From assembly GCA_016713625.1 (NCBI GenBank), contig JADJOT010000002.1:310001-374000 (forward strand): 64,000 bases of DNA, read 5' to 3'. Positions 42,794-51,677 of this stretch are shown piece after piece; position 1 is the first letter of the stretch; every line of letters starts with the position of its first letter. A program made the position numbers and the translations under genes. The notes under the pieces are model-generated. The model worked only from the letters and a program-made list of their open reading frames with translations, had not been told where the DNA came from and did not search any database. Origin of the DNA: Candidatus Accumulibacter affinis. GTDB lineage: Bacteria; Pseudomonadota; Gammaproteobacteria; Burkholderiales; Rhodocyclaceae.

Positions 42794-44536
42794 ATGACGC
42801 AAGACAGCGAAAGGCAGGGCTTCAGGCTGCCGGTTTTCCAGGGCGTCCTGCCGTTGGATCGGTCAGCGCTGGGGCGGGACATCCTTGCCGGCTTCACCCT
42901 CGCAGCGCTCGCCATTCCGGGAACGATGGGTTACACCAAGATCATCGGCACGCCGGTGATCACCGGCTTGTACACCATCCTCATTCCGATGGCCCTGTTT
43001 GCCATTTTCGGGTCGTCACGGCATTTGTCGGTCGGGGCCGATTCGGCGACGGCGGCGGTGGTCGCCGCCGGTCTCGCCGGCATGGCGGTGCGCGGCTCGA
43101 ACGAGTGGCTTGCCTTGTGCAGTCTGCTGGCGCTGCTGGCGGCGGTGCTGATGTTTGCCGCACGCGTGCTGCGACTCGGTTTCCTCGCCGATTTTCTCTC
43201 GCGTACGGTCCTCACCGGCTTTCTCACCGGCGTCGGCGTGCAAGTGGCACTGCTCGAGGTTTCCGGTCTCCTGGGTCTGCAGCGTACCAGCAACGATCCG
43301 CTGGTAGAGATCCTGCACGACCTGCGGTTGATCGGGGAAACCAATCTTTATGCCGTCTTCGTCTCGCTCGCTGTGCTGGTGGTAATCATCGGTGGTAAAA
43401 GAATTTCGGAGAAAATCCCGGGCGGACTGATCGCCGTCGTCGCCGCCATTGCCGCCAGTTGGGCGCTGAATCTGGGGGCTCATCTGGAGACGCTCGGGGC
43501 AGTTCCGAGCGGCCTGCCGACACTCGGCCTGCCCCAGGTGGCGTGGAGTTGGCCGCTGATCCAGAAACTGCTGCCGCTGGCCTTTGCCTGCTTTGTGGTG
43601 ATTCTCGCGCAGAGCGCGGCCACGTCACGCGCCTATGCCGCCAAGTATAGCGATCGCTTCGACGAGAATGTGGACATGGTCGGGCTCGGCATGGCCAACC
43701 TCGGCGCTGGCTTGTCGGGCACCTTCATCGTCAATGGCAGCCCGACCAACACGGCGATGGTGGACGGTGGTGGCGGCCGCAGCCAGCTTGCGCAGCTCAC
43801 CACCTGCGTCCTCGTGCTGCTGGTGCTGCTGTTTCTCACCGGGCCGCTGGCGCACTTGCCCACCGCCGTGCTGTCCGCCATCGTTTTTCTGGTGGCGGTG
43901 AAAATGATCGATGTCCGGGGAATGCGCCGAATATTCATCGAGGCACGTGCCGAGTTCTGGGTGGCCCTGCTGACGGCCGCCACCGTGGTAGTGATTGGTG
44001 TCGAGCAGGGCATCCTCCTGGCCATGGTGCTGTCGCTACTCGATCATGTGCGGCGTGGCTACCGGGGCAACAATGCCATTATCGCGGCGGACAAGAAAAG
44101 GAAGGGCTGGCAAATGGTTGCGCTCAGCGAACCGCAACAGATCGCACCCGGTCTGCTCGTTTACCTTTTCAGCCACAGCCTGTACTACGCCAACGCCGGC
44201 CAGTTCGCTGAGGAAGTCCTCCGGCTGGCAAAGACCAAGGGACAGGCGCCCCTGACGTGCCTGTGCGTTCATGCAGCAGCGATCGCTGACGTGGACTTCT
44301 CCGCCGCGGCGATGCTGCGCGACACCTGCAAGCTGCTCAAGGAGCAAGGGGTGGTGCTGGTGTTCGCGCATGTTTCTGCTGCCGTGCGGGAGCAGTTCGA
44401 CAGCTACGGACTGACCGAGGTCGTGGGTGCAGATGCCTTCTACGGTTCGCTGCGGGCCGTCGTCGATGCCTACGAGCACGTCTTGACAGCGCCCGAGGCA
44501 ACGACAGGCGCGACGGGCGGCGCGTCGCAGGCCTGA
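42794..44536 (+). CDS. SulP family anion transporter with STAS domain
   Basis: 580 residues from ATG 42794 (GGGGG upstream; a TTG at 42773 is less likely). A SulP membrane domain with about 12-14 segments (signature DILAGFTLAALAIPGTMGYTK near residue 30) is followed by a cytoplasmic STAS domain (about 450-565; CVHAAAIADVDFSAAAML). Substrates in the family include sulfate, bicarbonate and dicarboxylates; which one is unknown here. Confidence 0.94.
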   Translation: MTQDSERQGFRLPVFQGVLPLDRSALGRDILAGFTLAALAIPGTMGYTKIIGTPVITGLYTILIPMALFAIFGSSRHLSVGADSATAAVVAAGLAGMAVRGSNEWLALCSLLALLAAVLMFAARVLRLGFLADFLSRTVLTGFLTGVGVQVALLEVSGLLGLQRTSNDPLVEILHDLRLIGETNLYAVFVSLAVLVVIIGGKRISEKIPGGLIAVVAAIAASWALNLGAHLETLGAVPSGLPTLGLPQVAWSWPLIQKLLPLAFACFVVILAQSAATSRAYAAKYSDRFDENVDMVGLGMANLGAGLSGTFIVNGSPTNTAMVDGGGGRSQLAQLTTCVLVLLVLLFLTGPLAHLPTAVLSAIVFLVAVKMIDVRGMRRIFIEARAEFWVALLTAATVVVIGVEQGILLAMVLSLLDHVRRGYRGNNAIIAADKKRKGWQMVALSEPQQIAPGLLVYLFSHSLYYANAGQFAEEVLRLAKTKGQAPLTCLCVHAAAIADVDFSAAAMLRDTCKLLKEQGVVLVFAHVSAAVREQFDSYGLTEVVGADAFYGSLRAVVDAYEHVLTAPEATTGATGGASQA

Positions 44537-44862
44537 TCCAGGCAGCCATGGCCTCCTCGCAACAACGGCTGTGGCGAGACGGCCGCGGCGGTCTTCGGTC
44601 TCGCCCCTCTATCCGCTGCCGCCCGCTGGCTTGGCGGGCGCGCTGCGTCCGCCCGCCGCTTTACGGTCTGGCCCGGCCGTGTCCGCTGCCCCGAGTCCAC
44701 GGCGCCCTACCGAGGCTGCCTGCAGCTTCTTCCTCCGCCACGCCCCCACCCAGCCGAGACTCTTGAACCGCTTCCCGCAGCTGCCGCGATGGCAGCAAGG
44801 CACACCAATCCAGCGCACGAACTAGTATACTCGTCGCTCCCTTGATATACACGGAGTCAGAC
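44537..44862 (+). other. Intergenic region between the sulP gene and the DUF1269 gene
   Basis: No gene seen in 326 bases. It holds a GC hairpin (44633-44657) and, near the end, TATACT (44826-44831), a fair -10 box about 32 bases before the DUF1269 start, with no convincing -35. Confidence 0.45.
44633..44657 (+). terminator. Hairpin after the sulP gene
   Basis: GGCGGGCG pairs with CGCCCGCC around a nine-base loop, about 100 bases past the sulP stop. Only GCTTTA follows, so termination may be weak. Confidence 0.45.
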
Positions 44863-45396
44863 ATGGCAACACTGGTGGTGATTGGTTACGACACGGAAAC
44901 CGAGGCGGAGGAGACCAAAGTCAAGCTTGCTCAATTGCAGAAGGAGTATCTGATCGAGCTGGAGGATGCGGTCATCGCGGTCAAGAAGCCGAACGGCAAG
45001 GTCAAGCTGATTCAGCCGATCAACCTGACCGCGACGGGTGCGGCCAGCGGCAGCTTCTGGGGCCTGCTGGTCGGCATGATCTTCATGATGCCGATTGTCG
45101 GCGTGGCGATCGGTGCGGCCACCGGTGCCATTGGCGGTGCCCTCAGCGACCTCGGCATCAACGACGATTTCATGAAGAAGATCGCCGAGAGCCTCAAGCC
45201 CGGCGGCTCGCAGTTGTTCATCCTGTTCAAGAGCTGGACCGAAGACAAGGCGCTGCTGGAACTGCAGGGAATGGGTGGCACGATCATTCAGACCTCGCTC
45301 TCGCACGAGGACACCGAGAAGCTGCAGGCCGCCCTCGACGCAGCCAAAGCGGATACCCCGGAGCAAGCCGAGACTCCGTCGCAAGCCGCCACCTAA
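44863..45396 (+). CDS. DUF1269 domain-containing membrane-associated protein
   Basis: 177 residues. The N-terminal soluble part (1-60, MATLVVIGYDTETEAEETK) precedes a Gly-rich hydrophobic hairpin (about 62-95: GLLVGMIFMMPIVGVAIGAATGAIGGAL), then a second soluble part to 165 and a short acidic tail. This is the whole DUF1269 domain. Members occur in stress-linked clusters; function unknown. GGAG lies ahead of the ATG; a TTG at 44842 is not needed. It ends at a good terminator. Confidence 0.9.
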   Translation: MATLVVIGYDTETEAEETKVKLAQLQKEYLIELEDAVIAVKKPNGKVKLIQPINLTATGAASGSFWGLLVGMIFMMPIVGVAIGAATGAIGGALSDLGINDDFMKKIAESLKPGGSQLFILFKSWTEDKALLELQGMGGTIIQTSLSHEDTEKLQAALDAAKADTPEQAETPSQAAT

Positions 45397-45459
45397 GCAC
45401 GGCGCCGTCGGGCTCCGATCAGCCGGCAGGGGGAGCCCTCTTCGCGTTTCTCGCTGGCA

Positions 45460-45486
45460 ACGGCCGCGTCTCGACAGAGCGGCCGT
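45460..45486 (+). terminator. Intrinsic terminator after the DUF1269 gene
   Basis: ACGGCCGC pairs with GCGGCCGT (eight pairs, 11-base loop), followed by CGTCCTTTTGAG. It lies 63 bases past the stop, so the next gene probably has its own start of transcription. Confidence 0.65.
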
Positions 45487-45539
45487 CGTCCTTTTGAGAT
45501 CATCCAGAGGCTGTAGTTTCTGCAAGGGAGCTGTCCACC

Positions 45540-46340
45540 GTGGCTGATACGACAACGACGGGGAAAGCGATACAGGGTTCGCCGCGCCCGGCTTTGGCGG
45601 TTACCGGTAATCCGCCTGACGACGCGGCCGGAGTGGCCGCAGTCCCAGACCGGGCTGAGGCGCACCTGCAGCCGGCAGCGCCGGCCATTGAGCGGCTGTC
45701 GAAGGATGTGCAGGTGCTTCCGCAGGCAGCGGAGAAGGCCGCGGCAGACATGGCCAAGGCTCCCCAGACCGTCATCAGGACCTTGCCGGGGGAACTTGCC
45801 CCGGTGGAAGCCTACGTCGAGGCGAAGTTGCCCATCACCAAGGCGATGCCCCTGGTGGACATCGTCTATGGCGGTGGCATCCTCGTCGCGGTGGTCATCG
45901 TGCAGGCGATCGGCTTGCGTCTGTTGAACACTCACGTGGACAAGCGCTCGCAGACCATCCAGAAACAGCCAGCGGTGTGGCGAGTCGAGTTGCTGTTTGG
46001 CGGCGCGGTCTTCATGCTGCTCGGTCTGCACCTGGTTTCGGTCGTCCTCTGGTCGGCGGCAGTAGTTTACGGCGGAGTCATCCCCGACTGGGTGCAGGCG
46101 GCACGCTTTGCGGCGCGCTCCTATACAACGATCGGCAGCGACCATGACGTGCCGGACGAATGGCATATGCTCGGGCCGATCATCGCCATTTCGGGTATGT
46201 TTACCTTCGCCTGGACCTCCAGCGTGCTGGTCAATATCGTCAGCGAGTGCAACGAACTTCGCCGCCTGGCATGGGACGCACTGCACAAGCGGCGCAAGGT
46301 GAACAAGCGCCCCAGTGCGACCGCCCCTCCGGCAGGATGA
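45540..46340 (+). CDS. Ion-channel-like membrane protein with degenerate filter
   Basis: 266 residues from GTG 45540 (GGGAG upstream). An N-terminal polar region (1-100) precedes three hydrophobic segments (about 108-130, 152-178, 210-235). Between the last two lies AARSYTTIGSDHDVPDEW, which resembles the pore loop of two-membrane-segment potassium channels (TVGYGD) but with the filter altered to TIGSDHD. The following LGPIIAISGMFTFAW also resembles that group. I infer a channel relative of uncertain ion selectivity. It is followed by a lipoprotein gene after 77 bases. Confidence 0.65.
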   Translation: MADTTTTGKAIQGSPRPALAVTGNPPDDAAGVAAVPDRAEAHLQPAAPAIERLSKDVQVLPQAAEKAAADMAKAPQTVIRTLPGELAPVEAYVEAKLPITKAMPLVDIVYGGGILVAVVIVQAIGLRLLNTHVDKRSQTIQKQPAVWRVELLFGGAVFMLLGLHLVSVVLWSAAVVYGGVIPDWVQAARFAARSYTTIGSDHDVPDEWHMLGPIIAISGMFTFAWTSSVLVNIVSECNELRRLAWDALHKRRKVNKRPSATAPPAG

Positions 46341-46417
46341 CCGGTAGAGGCCAGCGGCGGCCGGGCAGATCGAAGCCGAGCACCAAACTACATTCACATT
46401 TACTTGCGAGAACCCTG

Positions 46418-47230
46418 ATGAAGACATCACCAATTACGAAACGAAAAGGTGCCAAGGCTGCGATCGGGCGGGTCGTCCTTGTCGGCTGCACCTTCCTCGC
46501 CGGCTGCGCGACCGAAAGCGCCGTGCTGGGTAGCGGAACGAACACCGTCGCCTCCGACCAGGCGCGCATGACCCGGAGCGGCTTCCTGTCCGACTATGCG
46601 CGCCTGCGACCGACGCCTTGGGGGGAAGGAATCGAGTGCTGGCGCGACCCCAGCCTTGATGCACGCAGCTACAACAAGGTGCTGATCTCGCGCATCCTGG
46701 TCTCGCTCAAGGTCAAGACTGCCGACCAGACTTTCGATCCCAAGGACATCAAGACGCTCACTGACTACTTTCACCAGGACCTGGTCAAAGCACTGCAACC
46801 ACAGATGCCGGTGGTCGACCAGGCGGGGCCCGGTGTCGTCGTACTGCGCGTCGCGCTTACCGATCTCGTACCGACGACGGTCACCGACAGCGTCGCGGGC
46901 ACCCTCATTCCGTATGCCTTTGTCGTTGAAGCGGGCTCGGGTACAGCCACCGGCAGGCCCGCGGGCTCGACCCCGTATATGGGCGAGACCGGCATGGAGA
47001 TGCAGTTCCGCGATGGCGCCTCGGGCAGGATCCTCGGCGAGTGCAGGGATACCGAGATTGGCCGCAAGTACGCCGTGGACGTCAATGCCGGCGCAGTTGG
47101 CGCGGCGCAGACCTGGGCAAACGGCTACCTGAGTTCGTTCCAGGCCTGGACCTACGCCAAGGACGCCTTCGACAAATGGTCAATGCTCGTTGCCCAGCGC
47201 ATGGCTCTACTGCGCGGCGTGCAGCCATAG
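46418..47230 (+). CDS. DUF3313 family lipoprotein
   Basis: 270 residues from ATG 46418. Lipobox LAGC puts the lipidated Cys at about residue 30. The family start pattern GFLSDYARLRP follows near residue 55, and the fold continues to the end (about 60-262). DUF3313 proteins are outer-membrane lipoproteins of unknown function. The gene lies 28 bases before the octaheme cytochrome gene on the same strand, so the two are likely co-transcribed. Confidence 0.85.
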   Translation: MKTSPITKRKGAKAAIGRVVLVGCTFLAGCATESAVLGSGTNTVASDQARMTRSGFLSDYARLRPTPWGEGIECWRDPSLDARSYNKVLISRILVSLKVKTADQTFDPKDIKTLTDYFHQDLVKALQPQMPVVDQAGPGVVVLRVALTDLVPTTVTDSVAGTLIPYAFVVEAGSGTATGRPAGSTPYMGETGMEMQFRDGASGRILGECRDTEIGRKYAVDVNAGAVGAAQTWANGYLSSFQAWTYAKDAFDKWSMLVAQRMALLRGVQP

Positions 47231-47258
47231 TTCCACACCCGGCAACGCACAGCGAGAC

Positions 47259-49676
47259 ATGACCAGACGATCGAGAAGCAAGCCGCCTCCCGCCGCCGCC
47301 GTGTCGGTCAGCCCCGCCGAACCGCAGCGGCGGCGCAAGTGGTTTCTTGCCGGGGGTGTGGCGCTGGCGCTGGCGATCGCCGGCATGGTGGCCAATTCGT
47401 TGAACGCGCCACCACCGTCGCCCCCGCCGTCGCTGTCATCCGTAAACGCCGCCGAGGCGGCGCCTCCCGCAGGTAAGGCCACCTACGTCGGCGCCGAGTC
47501 CTGCAAGACCTGCCACGAGCCGGAATTCAAGGCCTGGTCGGGTTCGCATCACCAACTGGCAATGCAGGAAGCCAGCGTCTCGACGGTACTCGGTGACTTC
47601 GCTGACGTCAAGTTCAGACACAAGGGAGTCGAGTCCACCTTCTTCAAGCGTGGCGACAAGTTCATGGTCCGCACCGATGGTCCCGACGGCAAACTGGCGG
47701 ACTACGAAATCAGTTACACCTTCGGCCTGTACCCGCTGCAGCAGTATCTGATTCCTTTCCCCGGCGGGCGCTACCAGACGCTGCCGATCGCCTGGGATAC
47801 GCGGCCGAAGAACGCGGGTGGCCAGCGCTGGTTCCACCTTTATCCGGACCAGAAGATCGATCACAAGGATCCCCTGCACTGGACCCGCCTCTACCAGAAC
47901 TGGGCGCTGCAGTGTGCTGAATGCCATTCGACCAATCTGCGCAAGGGCTACGACGCGGCCAGCAATACCTACCACACCACCTTCAGCGAGATCAATGTTG
48001 CCTGCGAATCCTGCCACGGTCCGGGTTCCGCGCATGTGGACTGGGCTCGCAAGGTCAGGGCGCCGTACCCGGCGCAGGAGCACAAGGGCTTGCCTTCGCT
48101 GCAGAGCCGCTGGAAAGATGCCTGGAAGTTTCCCTCGGACAGCGCGAGATTCGCGGTGCGCGACCATCTGGCCGACCCTGCCGGGATGAACTCCTGCGCT
48201 GCCTGCCACGCCCGCCGCTCGACGCTGAGCGAAGACGGCAAGGCCGGTGCAACGCTTGAGGATAGCCATCGCCTGGCGCTGCTGACCGCTCCGAACTATC
48301 ATGCCGACGGTCAGCAACGCGAAGAGGTCTATGTCTGGGGATCGTTCCTGCAGAGCAAGATGTATCAGCGCGGCGTGACTTGTATGGATTGTCATGATCC
48401 GCATAGCCAGAAGCTGCGTGCCGAAGGCAATGCACTGTGCACGCGCTGTCACAACGCCGCCGAATTCGATGCTCCGAAGCACCACCAGCACCAGGCGGAC
48501 GGTAAGGGTGCGCAGTGCGTGAGCTGCCACATGCCGACGCAGAACTACATGGTGATCCACGCCCGGCAGGATCACAGCATGCGCGTGCCGCGCCCCGACC
48601 TGTCGATCTCGCTGGGCAGCCCGAATGCCTGTACCCAGTGCCATACCGACAGGAAACCGCAGTGGGCGGCCACTGCCATGGACAAGTGGTATGGCAAGGC
48701 CTGGCGCGAGCGGCCGCAATACGGCACCACCCTGCACGCCGGCGCGACGCAGGGAGCGGCGGCCTTGCCCGGTCTGCTCGACCTCGCTGCCAACCCGGCC
48801 GCACCGGCGATCATCCGGGCGACCGCGGCGACGCTCGCCGAGGCGCACGTCCATCCGGGTACACTACCGGCAACGCGGGCGTTGCTGCAGGACGCCGACC
48901 CTTCGGTACGCATCGCGGCTCTTGGCATGATTGCGCCGATCGATCCACTGAACCGGGTACTGGGCGCGGCACCGCTACTTTCTGATCCGGTTCTTGGCGT
49001 GCGTATCGAGGCCGCTCGAGTCCTCGCCGACGTGCCGGACAGTCAGATTCCGGAGGGCAAACGGGCGGCCCGCGAAGCGGCCCTGCAGGAGTACGTGGCG
49101 TCGCTACAGCTGGAAGCCGACTGGCCGTCGGGCAACGTCAACCTCGGCAACCTGCGTCTGCGCCAGGGACGCGCCGAAGAGGCGGTGGCTGCTTTCGAGC
49201 GCGCCATTGCGCTGGACCCGGGCTTCAACGGTGCCTACGTCAACCTCGCGGATGCCTGGCGTCAGCAGGGGCGCGAGGCGGCGGCGGAAACGGTCCTGCG
49301 CCAGGGCCTGGCGGTGACGCCGCGCGATGCACACCTGCACCATGCGCTCGGTCTTTCACTGACGCGCCAGGGCGAGAAGGCCGCGGCGCTCAAGGAATTC
49401 ACCGAAGCCGCCCGGCTGGCGCCAGACAACGCGCGCTATGCCTACGTTCAGGCCATCGCCGTACATTCTGCCGGCAAGCGCGACGAAGCGCTGGTTCTGC
49501 TGCGCGCTGCCAACCAGCGCCATCCCAACAATCTCGACATCCTCGTCGCACTCGTTTCGATGAGTCGCGAGGCGGGTGACCGGCAGGCGGCGCTCGCTTA
49601 TGCGAAGCAGCTCGCCGGGATCATGCCGGACAACGCCAATCTAAAGCGGCTGGTTGCGGAACTCGAAACGCGCTGA
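47259..49676 (+). CDS. Octaheme c-type cytochrome with HEAT-like and TPR repeats
   Basis: 805 residues. An N-terminal membrane anchor or signal (about 28-46) is followed by a cytochrome part with eight CxxCH sites: CKTCH, CAECH, CESCH, CAACH, CMDCH, CTRCH, CVSCH and CTQCH (about residues 81-460). Residues 495-610 look HEAT-like, and residues 620-800 hold four or five TPR units (NLGNLRLRQGRAEEAVAAFERAI). The arrangement is known from multiheme-TPR proteins predicted to pass electrons in the periplasm; the partner is unknown. ATG 47259 is chosen because the charged N-terminus and helix then form a standard signal. Confidence 0.92.
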   Translation: MTRRSRSKPPPAAAVSVSPAEPQRRRKWFLAGGVALALAIAGMVANSLNAPPPSPPPSLSSVNAAEAAPPAGKATYVGAESCKTCHEPEFKAWSGSHHQLAMQEASVSTVLGDFADVKFRHKGVESTFFKRGDKFMVRTDGPDGKLADYEISYTFGLYPLQQYLIPFPGGRYQTLPIAWDTRPKNAGGQRWFHLYPDQKIDHKDPLHWTRLYQNWALQCAECHSTNLRKGYDAASNTYHTTFSEINVACESCHGPGSAHVDWARKVRAPYPAQEHKGLPSLQSRWKDAWKFPSDSARFAVRDHLADPAGMNSCAACHARRSTLSEDGKAGATLEDSHRLALLTAPNYHADGQQREEVYVWGSFLQSKMYQRGVTCMDCHDPHSQKLRAEGNALCTRCHNAAEFDAPKHHQHQADGKGAQCVSCHMPTQNYMVIHARQDHSMRVPRPDLSISLGSPNACTQCHTDRKPQWAATAMDKWYGKAWRERPQYGTTLHAGATQGAAALPGLLDLAANPAAPAIIRATAATLAEAHVHPGTLPATRALLQDADPSVRIAALGMIAPIDPLNRVLGAAPLLSDPVLGVRIEAARVLADVPDSQIPEGKRAAREAALQEYVASLQLEADWPSGNVNLGNLRLRQGRAEEAVAAFERAIALDPGFNGAYVNLADAWRQQGREAAAETVLRQGLAVTPRDAHLHHALGLSLTRQGEKAAALKEFTEAARLAPDNARYAYVQAIAVHSAGKRDEALVLLRAANQRHPNNLDILVALVSMSREAGDRQAALAYAKQLAGIMPDNANLKRLVAELETR

Positions 49677-49884
49677 CCTCTCTCCGCCTTGCCGCTCGCC
49701 TGGCCATCGCGGCCCCGGGAAATTCTGCTGGTCGGGCACTCGCCGCGGGGATTTTTTCGGCGGCACCGGTCCTCAAGGACGAAATTCGGGCAAATCCGTA
49801 CCGCAAACCCCTTTCGTGTGGAATTGCGCGTATGCTGGTTCAGGCCATCCGGCATGCAACTGCAGCAGCTTAAGGAGTATCTCC

Positions 49885-50019
49885 ATGGCCAAGAGTCAAT
49901 TACGCGGCAATCGCGAAGCGAAAAAACCGAAGCAGCCCCAGAAACCGGCGGCGCCGACGACACCTTTTGGTGCCATGTCGGGAGCCGGTACGCAGGCATC
50001 CGAAGTACGCAAGAAGTGA
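49885..50019 (+). CDS. Small basic protein, unknown
   Basis: 44 residues: MAKSQLRGNREAKKPKQPQK, then a Pro/Ala/Thr-rich middle and EVRKK at the end. AAGGAG lies eight bases before the ATG, which supports translation. I recall similar short basic proteins starting MAKSQ in Betaproteobacteria, without known function. It is isolated, 208 bases after the cytochrome gene, and followed by a strong hairpin. Confidence 0.68.
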   Translation: MAKSQLRGNREAKKPKQPQKPAAPTTPFGAMSGAGTQASEVRKK

Positions 50020-50082
50020 GCTTCCCCAGCCCTGCGCGCGCCGTCTGAAGCGCGGGCATCGCCTGGCAGAAGCACGCGGAGC

Positions 50083-50112
50083 TGCTTGCCGCCACCATGC
50101 AGGCGGCAAGCA
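50083..50112. terminator. Bidirectional hairpin between convergent genes
   Basis: An 11-pair stem (TGCTTGCCGCC / GGCGGCAAGCA, eight-base loop) lies between the 44-residue gene (plus) and the unknown exported-protein gene (minus), with outer GAGC/GCTC pairing past a bulge. No T-run follows on either strand. Confidence 0.55.
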
Positions 50113-50120
50113 CAGCTCGA

Positions 50121-51404
50121 TCAGCGGCCGAACAATCCCTTCAATACATTGACCGGATTCGGCATCAGGTCCGGCTCAGGCTGCGCCTTGCCGCTGGCGC
50201 CGGAACGGCCATCGGTTTCGCCGAGCAGGCTCATGAAGGTCGATTTCACCCGGACCTGCGCTTGCCACTGTGGCTCCCACAACGCCTTCGGGTTGGTCGG
50301 GCGCGGCGGATGGACAAAGACGGCTACGCTCCCGTAAGCAATCGCCCGCAGCATGGCTCCCTGCGCAAAAATGCCCTTGGGCACGCTACACTGCGTCGCG
50401 CTCGCTGGCAGTACCGCCTTCTCCTTGATCCACTTGTCGACCGCGGCGTTGGTCTGGTAGTCGACCAGGGCAAAACCAGGTTCGGGAACCTCACTGGAGG
50501 TCCAGATCACCATTTCCGAGCTGTCCTTGCCCTTCTCGCTGGAACCGAGAGCGGAAAGGAAATAGCCGCGCGCGTTGGTCACATTCGCCCATTGCAGTTG
50601 CGTCGCGCCATCGACAGCTTTTTGTGAAATCCTGAACGCCGGCATGAAGTCCTGGCCGCCCCCGAGGTTGAATTTGAAGTTGTCAACGATGCCATTGCCG
50701 GTAAAGTGATGTTCACCAACCAGTGATCCCCCCTCCGGGACCCGCCGGTCATCGACCTTGTTCGGCCACGCCGGACTACCCGGTGCTGAACGCGCGCCGC
50801 GAGTAGTGCTGTTGCGAACCTTGCCGAAAAACTTCTGCATGGCATCGAGATCGGCATTGGCGGCATCGAAAACGCGCGGCTGACCAGCGTGAACGGCGTC
50901 GCCACAACCCCAGTAAAGCAGGACCCTGCCCTTGGGTTTTTCGTACTTGGGCTCCACGGGATCCTCATCCCTGCCCGGTGGATCGTACTTTTCCGGCGGC
51001 GGCGTGAGCAGTTTCAGCGAGGCGTCGAGGCCCAGAACGGGAGGAATCCCCTGCAGGGCTTCCGCCAGGTCGGGCTGGTTACGCGTCATCACCGAAACGT
51101 CCAGCCATTTGCCCGGGGACATGGTCATGCGCGTGTTGCCGAAACTGTTGCCGCCGCTTTTGCCACCCCCGAACATGGCGGACATGCCGCCGGACATGCC
51201 GCCGGAAGCGTAGCCGCCCATCGTCGCCATTCCAGGAATATCACTGTAGTGCGTCGCGACATCGATCCAGGCCTGGGAAACCGGCGGCTTCGACGGTGGT
51301 GGCGAATCCTGCGCCTGCAGCGCCGCCGGCACCAGAACCGCCGCGAGCGCGGCGACGGTAGTACGGCGGGAACGGGTAGCAGTGTGGAACTGGCCTTTTT
51401 GCAT
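50121..51404 (-). CDS. Unknown exported protein
   Basis: 427 residues. ATG 51404 is chosen because AGAGGG lies six bases before it; the ATG two codons upstream touches that site. A signal peptide ends near residue 31 (AALAAVLVPAALQAQ). A Gly/Met-rich stretch (about 62-88, GGMSGGMSAMFGGGKSGG) follows, and no known catalytic motif is seen. A block KGRVLLYWGCGDAVHAGQP (about 155-173) and several WTSSEVP-type segments may be beta-rich. I do not recognise the family. It stands alone between two hairpins. Confidence 0.8.
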   Translation of the reverse strand: MQKGQFHTATRSRRTTVAALAAVLVPAALQAQDSPPPSKPPVSQAWIDVATHYSDIPGMATMGGYASGGMSGGMSAMFGGGKSGGNSFGNTRMTMSPGKWLDVSVMTRNQPDLAEALQGIPPVLGLDASLKLLTPPPEKYDPPGRDEDPVEPKYEKPKGRVLLYWGCGDAVHAGQPRVFDAANADLDAMQKFFGKVRNSTTRGARSAPGSPAWPNKVDDRRVPEGGSLVGEHHFTGNGIVDNFKFNLGGGQDFMPAFRISQKAVDGATQLQWANVTNARGYFLSALGSSEKGKDSSEMVIWTSSEVPEPGFALVDYQTNAAVDKWIKEKAVLPASATQCSVPKGIFAQGAMLRAIAYGSVAVFVHPPRPTNPKALWEPQWQAQVRVKSTFMSLLGETDGRSGASGKAQPEPDLMPNPVNVLKGLFGR

Positions 51405-51639
51405 GAGCATCCCTCTGTCAAGAATCGAGTGCACGGAAAATCAACACTTCCTGAACGAGTATCTCCGGCGACGGCACTCGCCGTCAAGAAGGATTTCCTG
51501 CCGGGACGCTGCCAGTCCGTGCCCTGACGGCCAAGGCTTCTGGCTGTGCCAGAAGCGCTTATCGAGCGGGCGGTTCGCCTGCTGGCCTGACGCAGCGGCG
51601 CCGACCCAAGGACTCGAGGCCTGGTGATTGCGGCATCAA

Positions 51640-51673
51640 GAAAACCGGCGCGGGAGACTGCTCCCGCGCCGGT
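51640..51673 (-). terminator. Intrinsic terminator of the DUF2126 gene
   Basis: On the minus strand a 13-pair perfect stem (ACCGGCGCGGGAG with CTCCCGCGCCGGT, four-base loop, 51644-51673) begins five bases past the stop at 51678 and is followed by TTTTCTTGAT. This is a classic rho-independent terminator. Confidence 0.9.
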
Positions 51674-51677
51674 GGCT

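Noticed and set aside
47436..48854. Minus-strand open frame inside the octaheme cytochrome gene
   Set aside because: Antisense to eight CxxCH motifs in the real gene; no family features.
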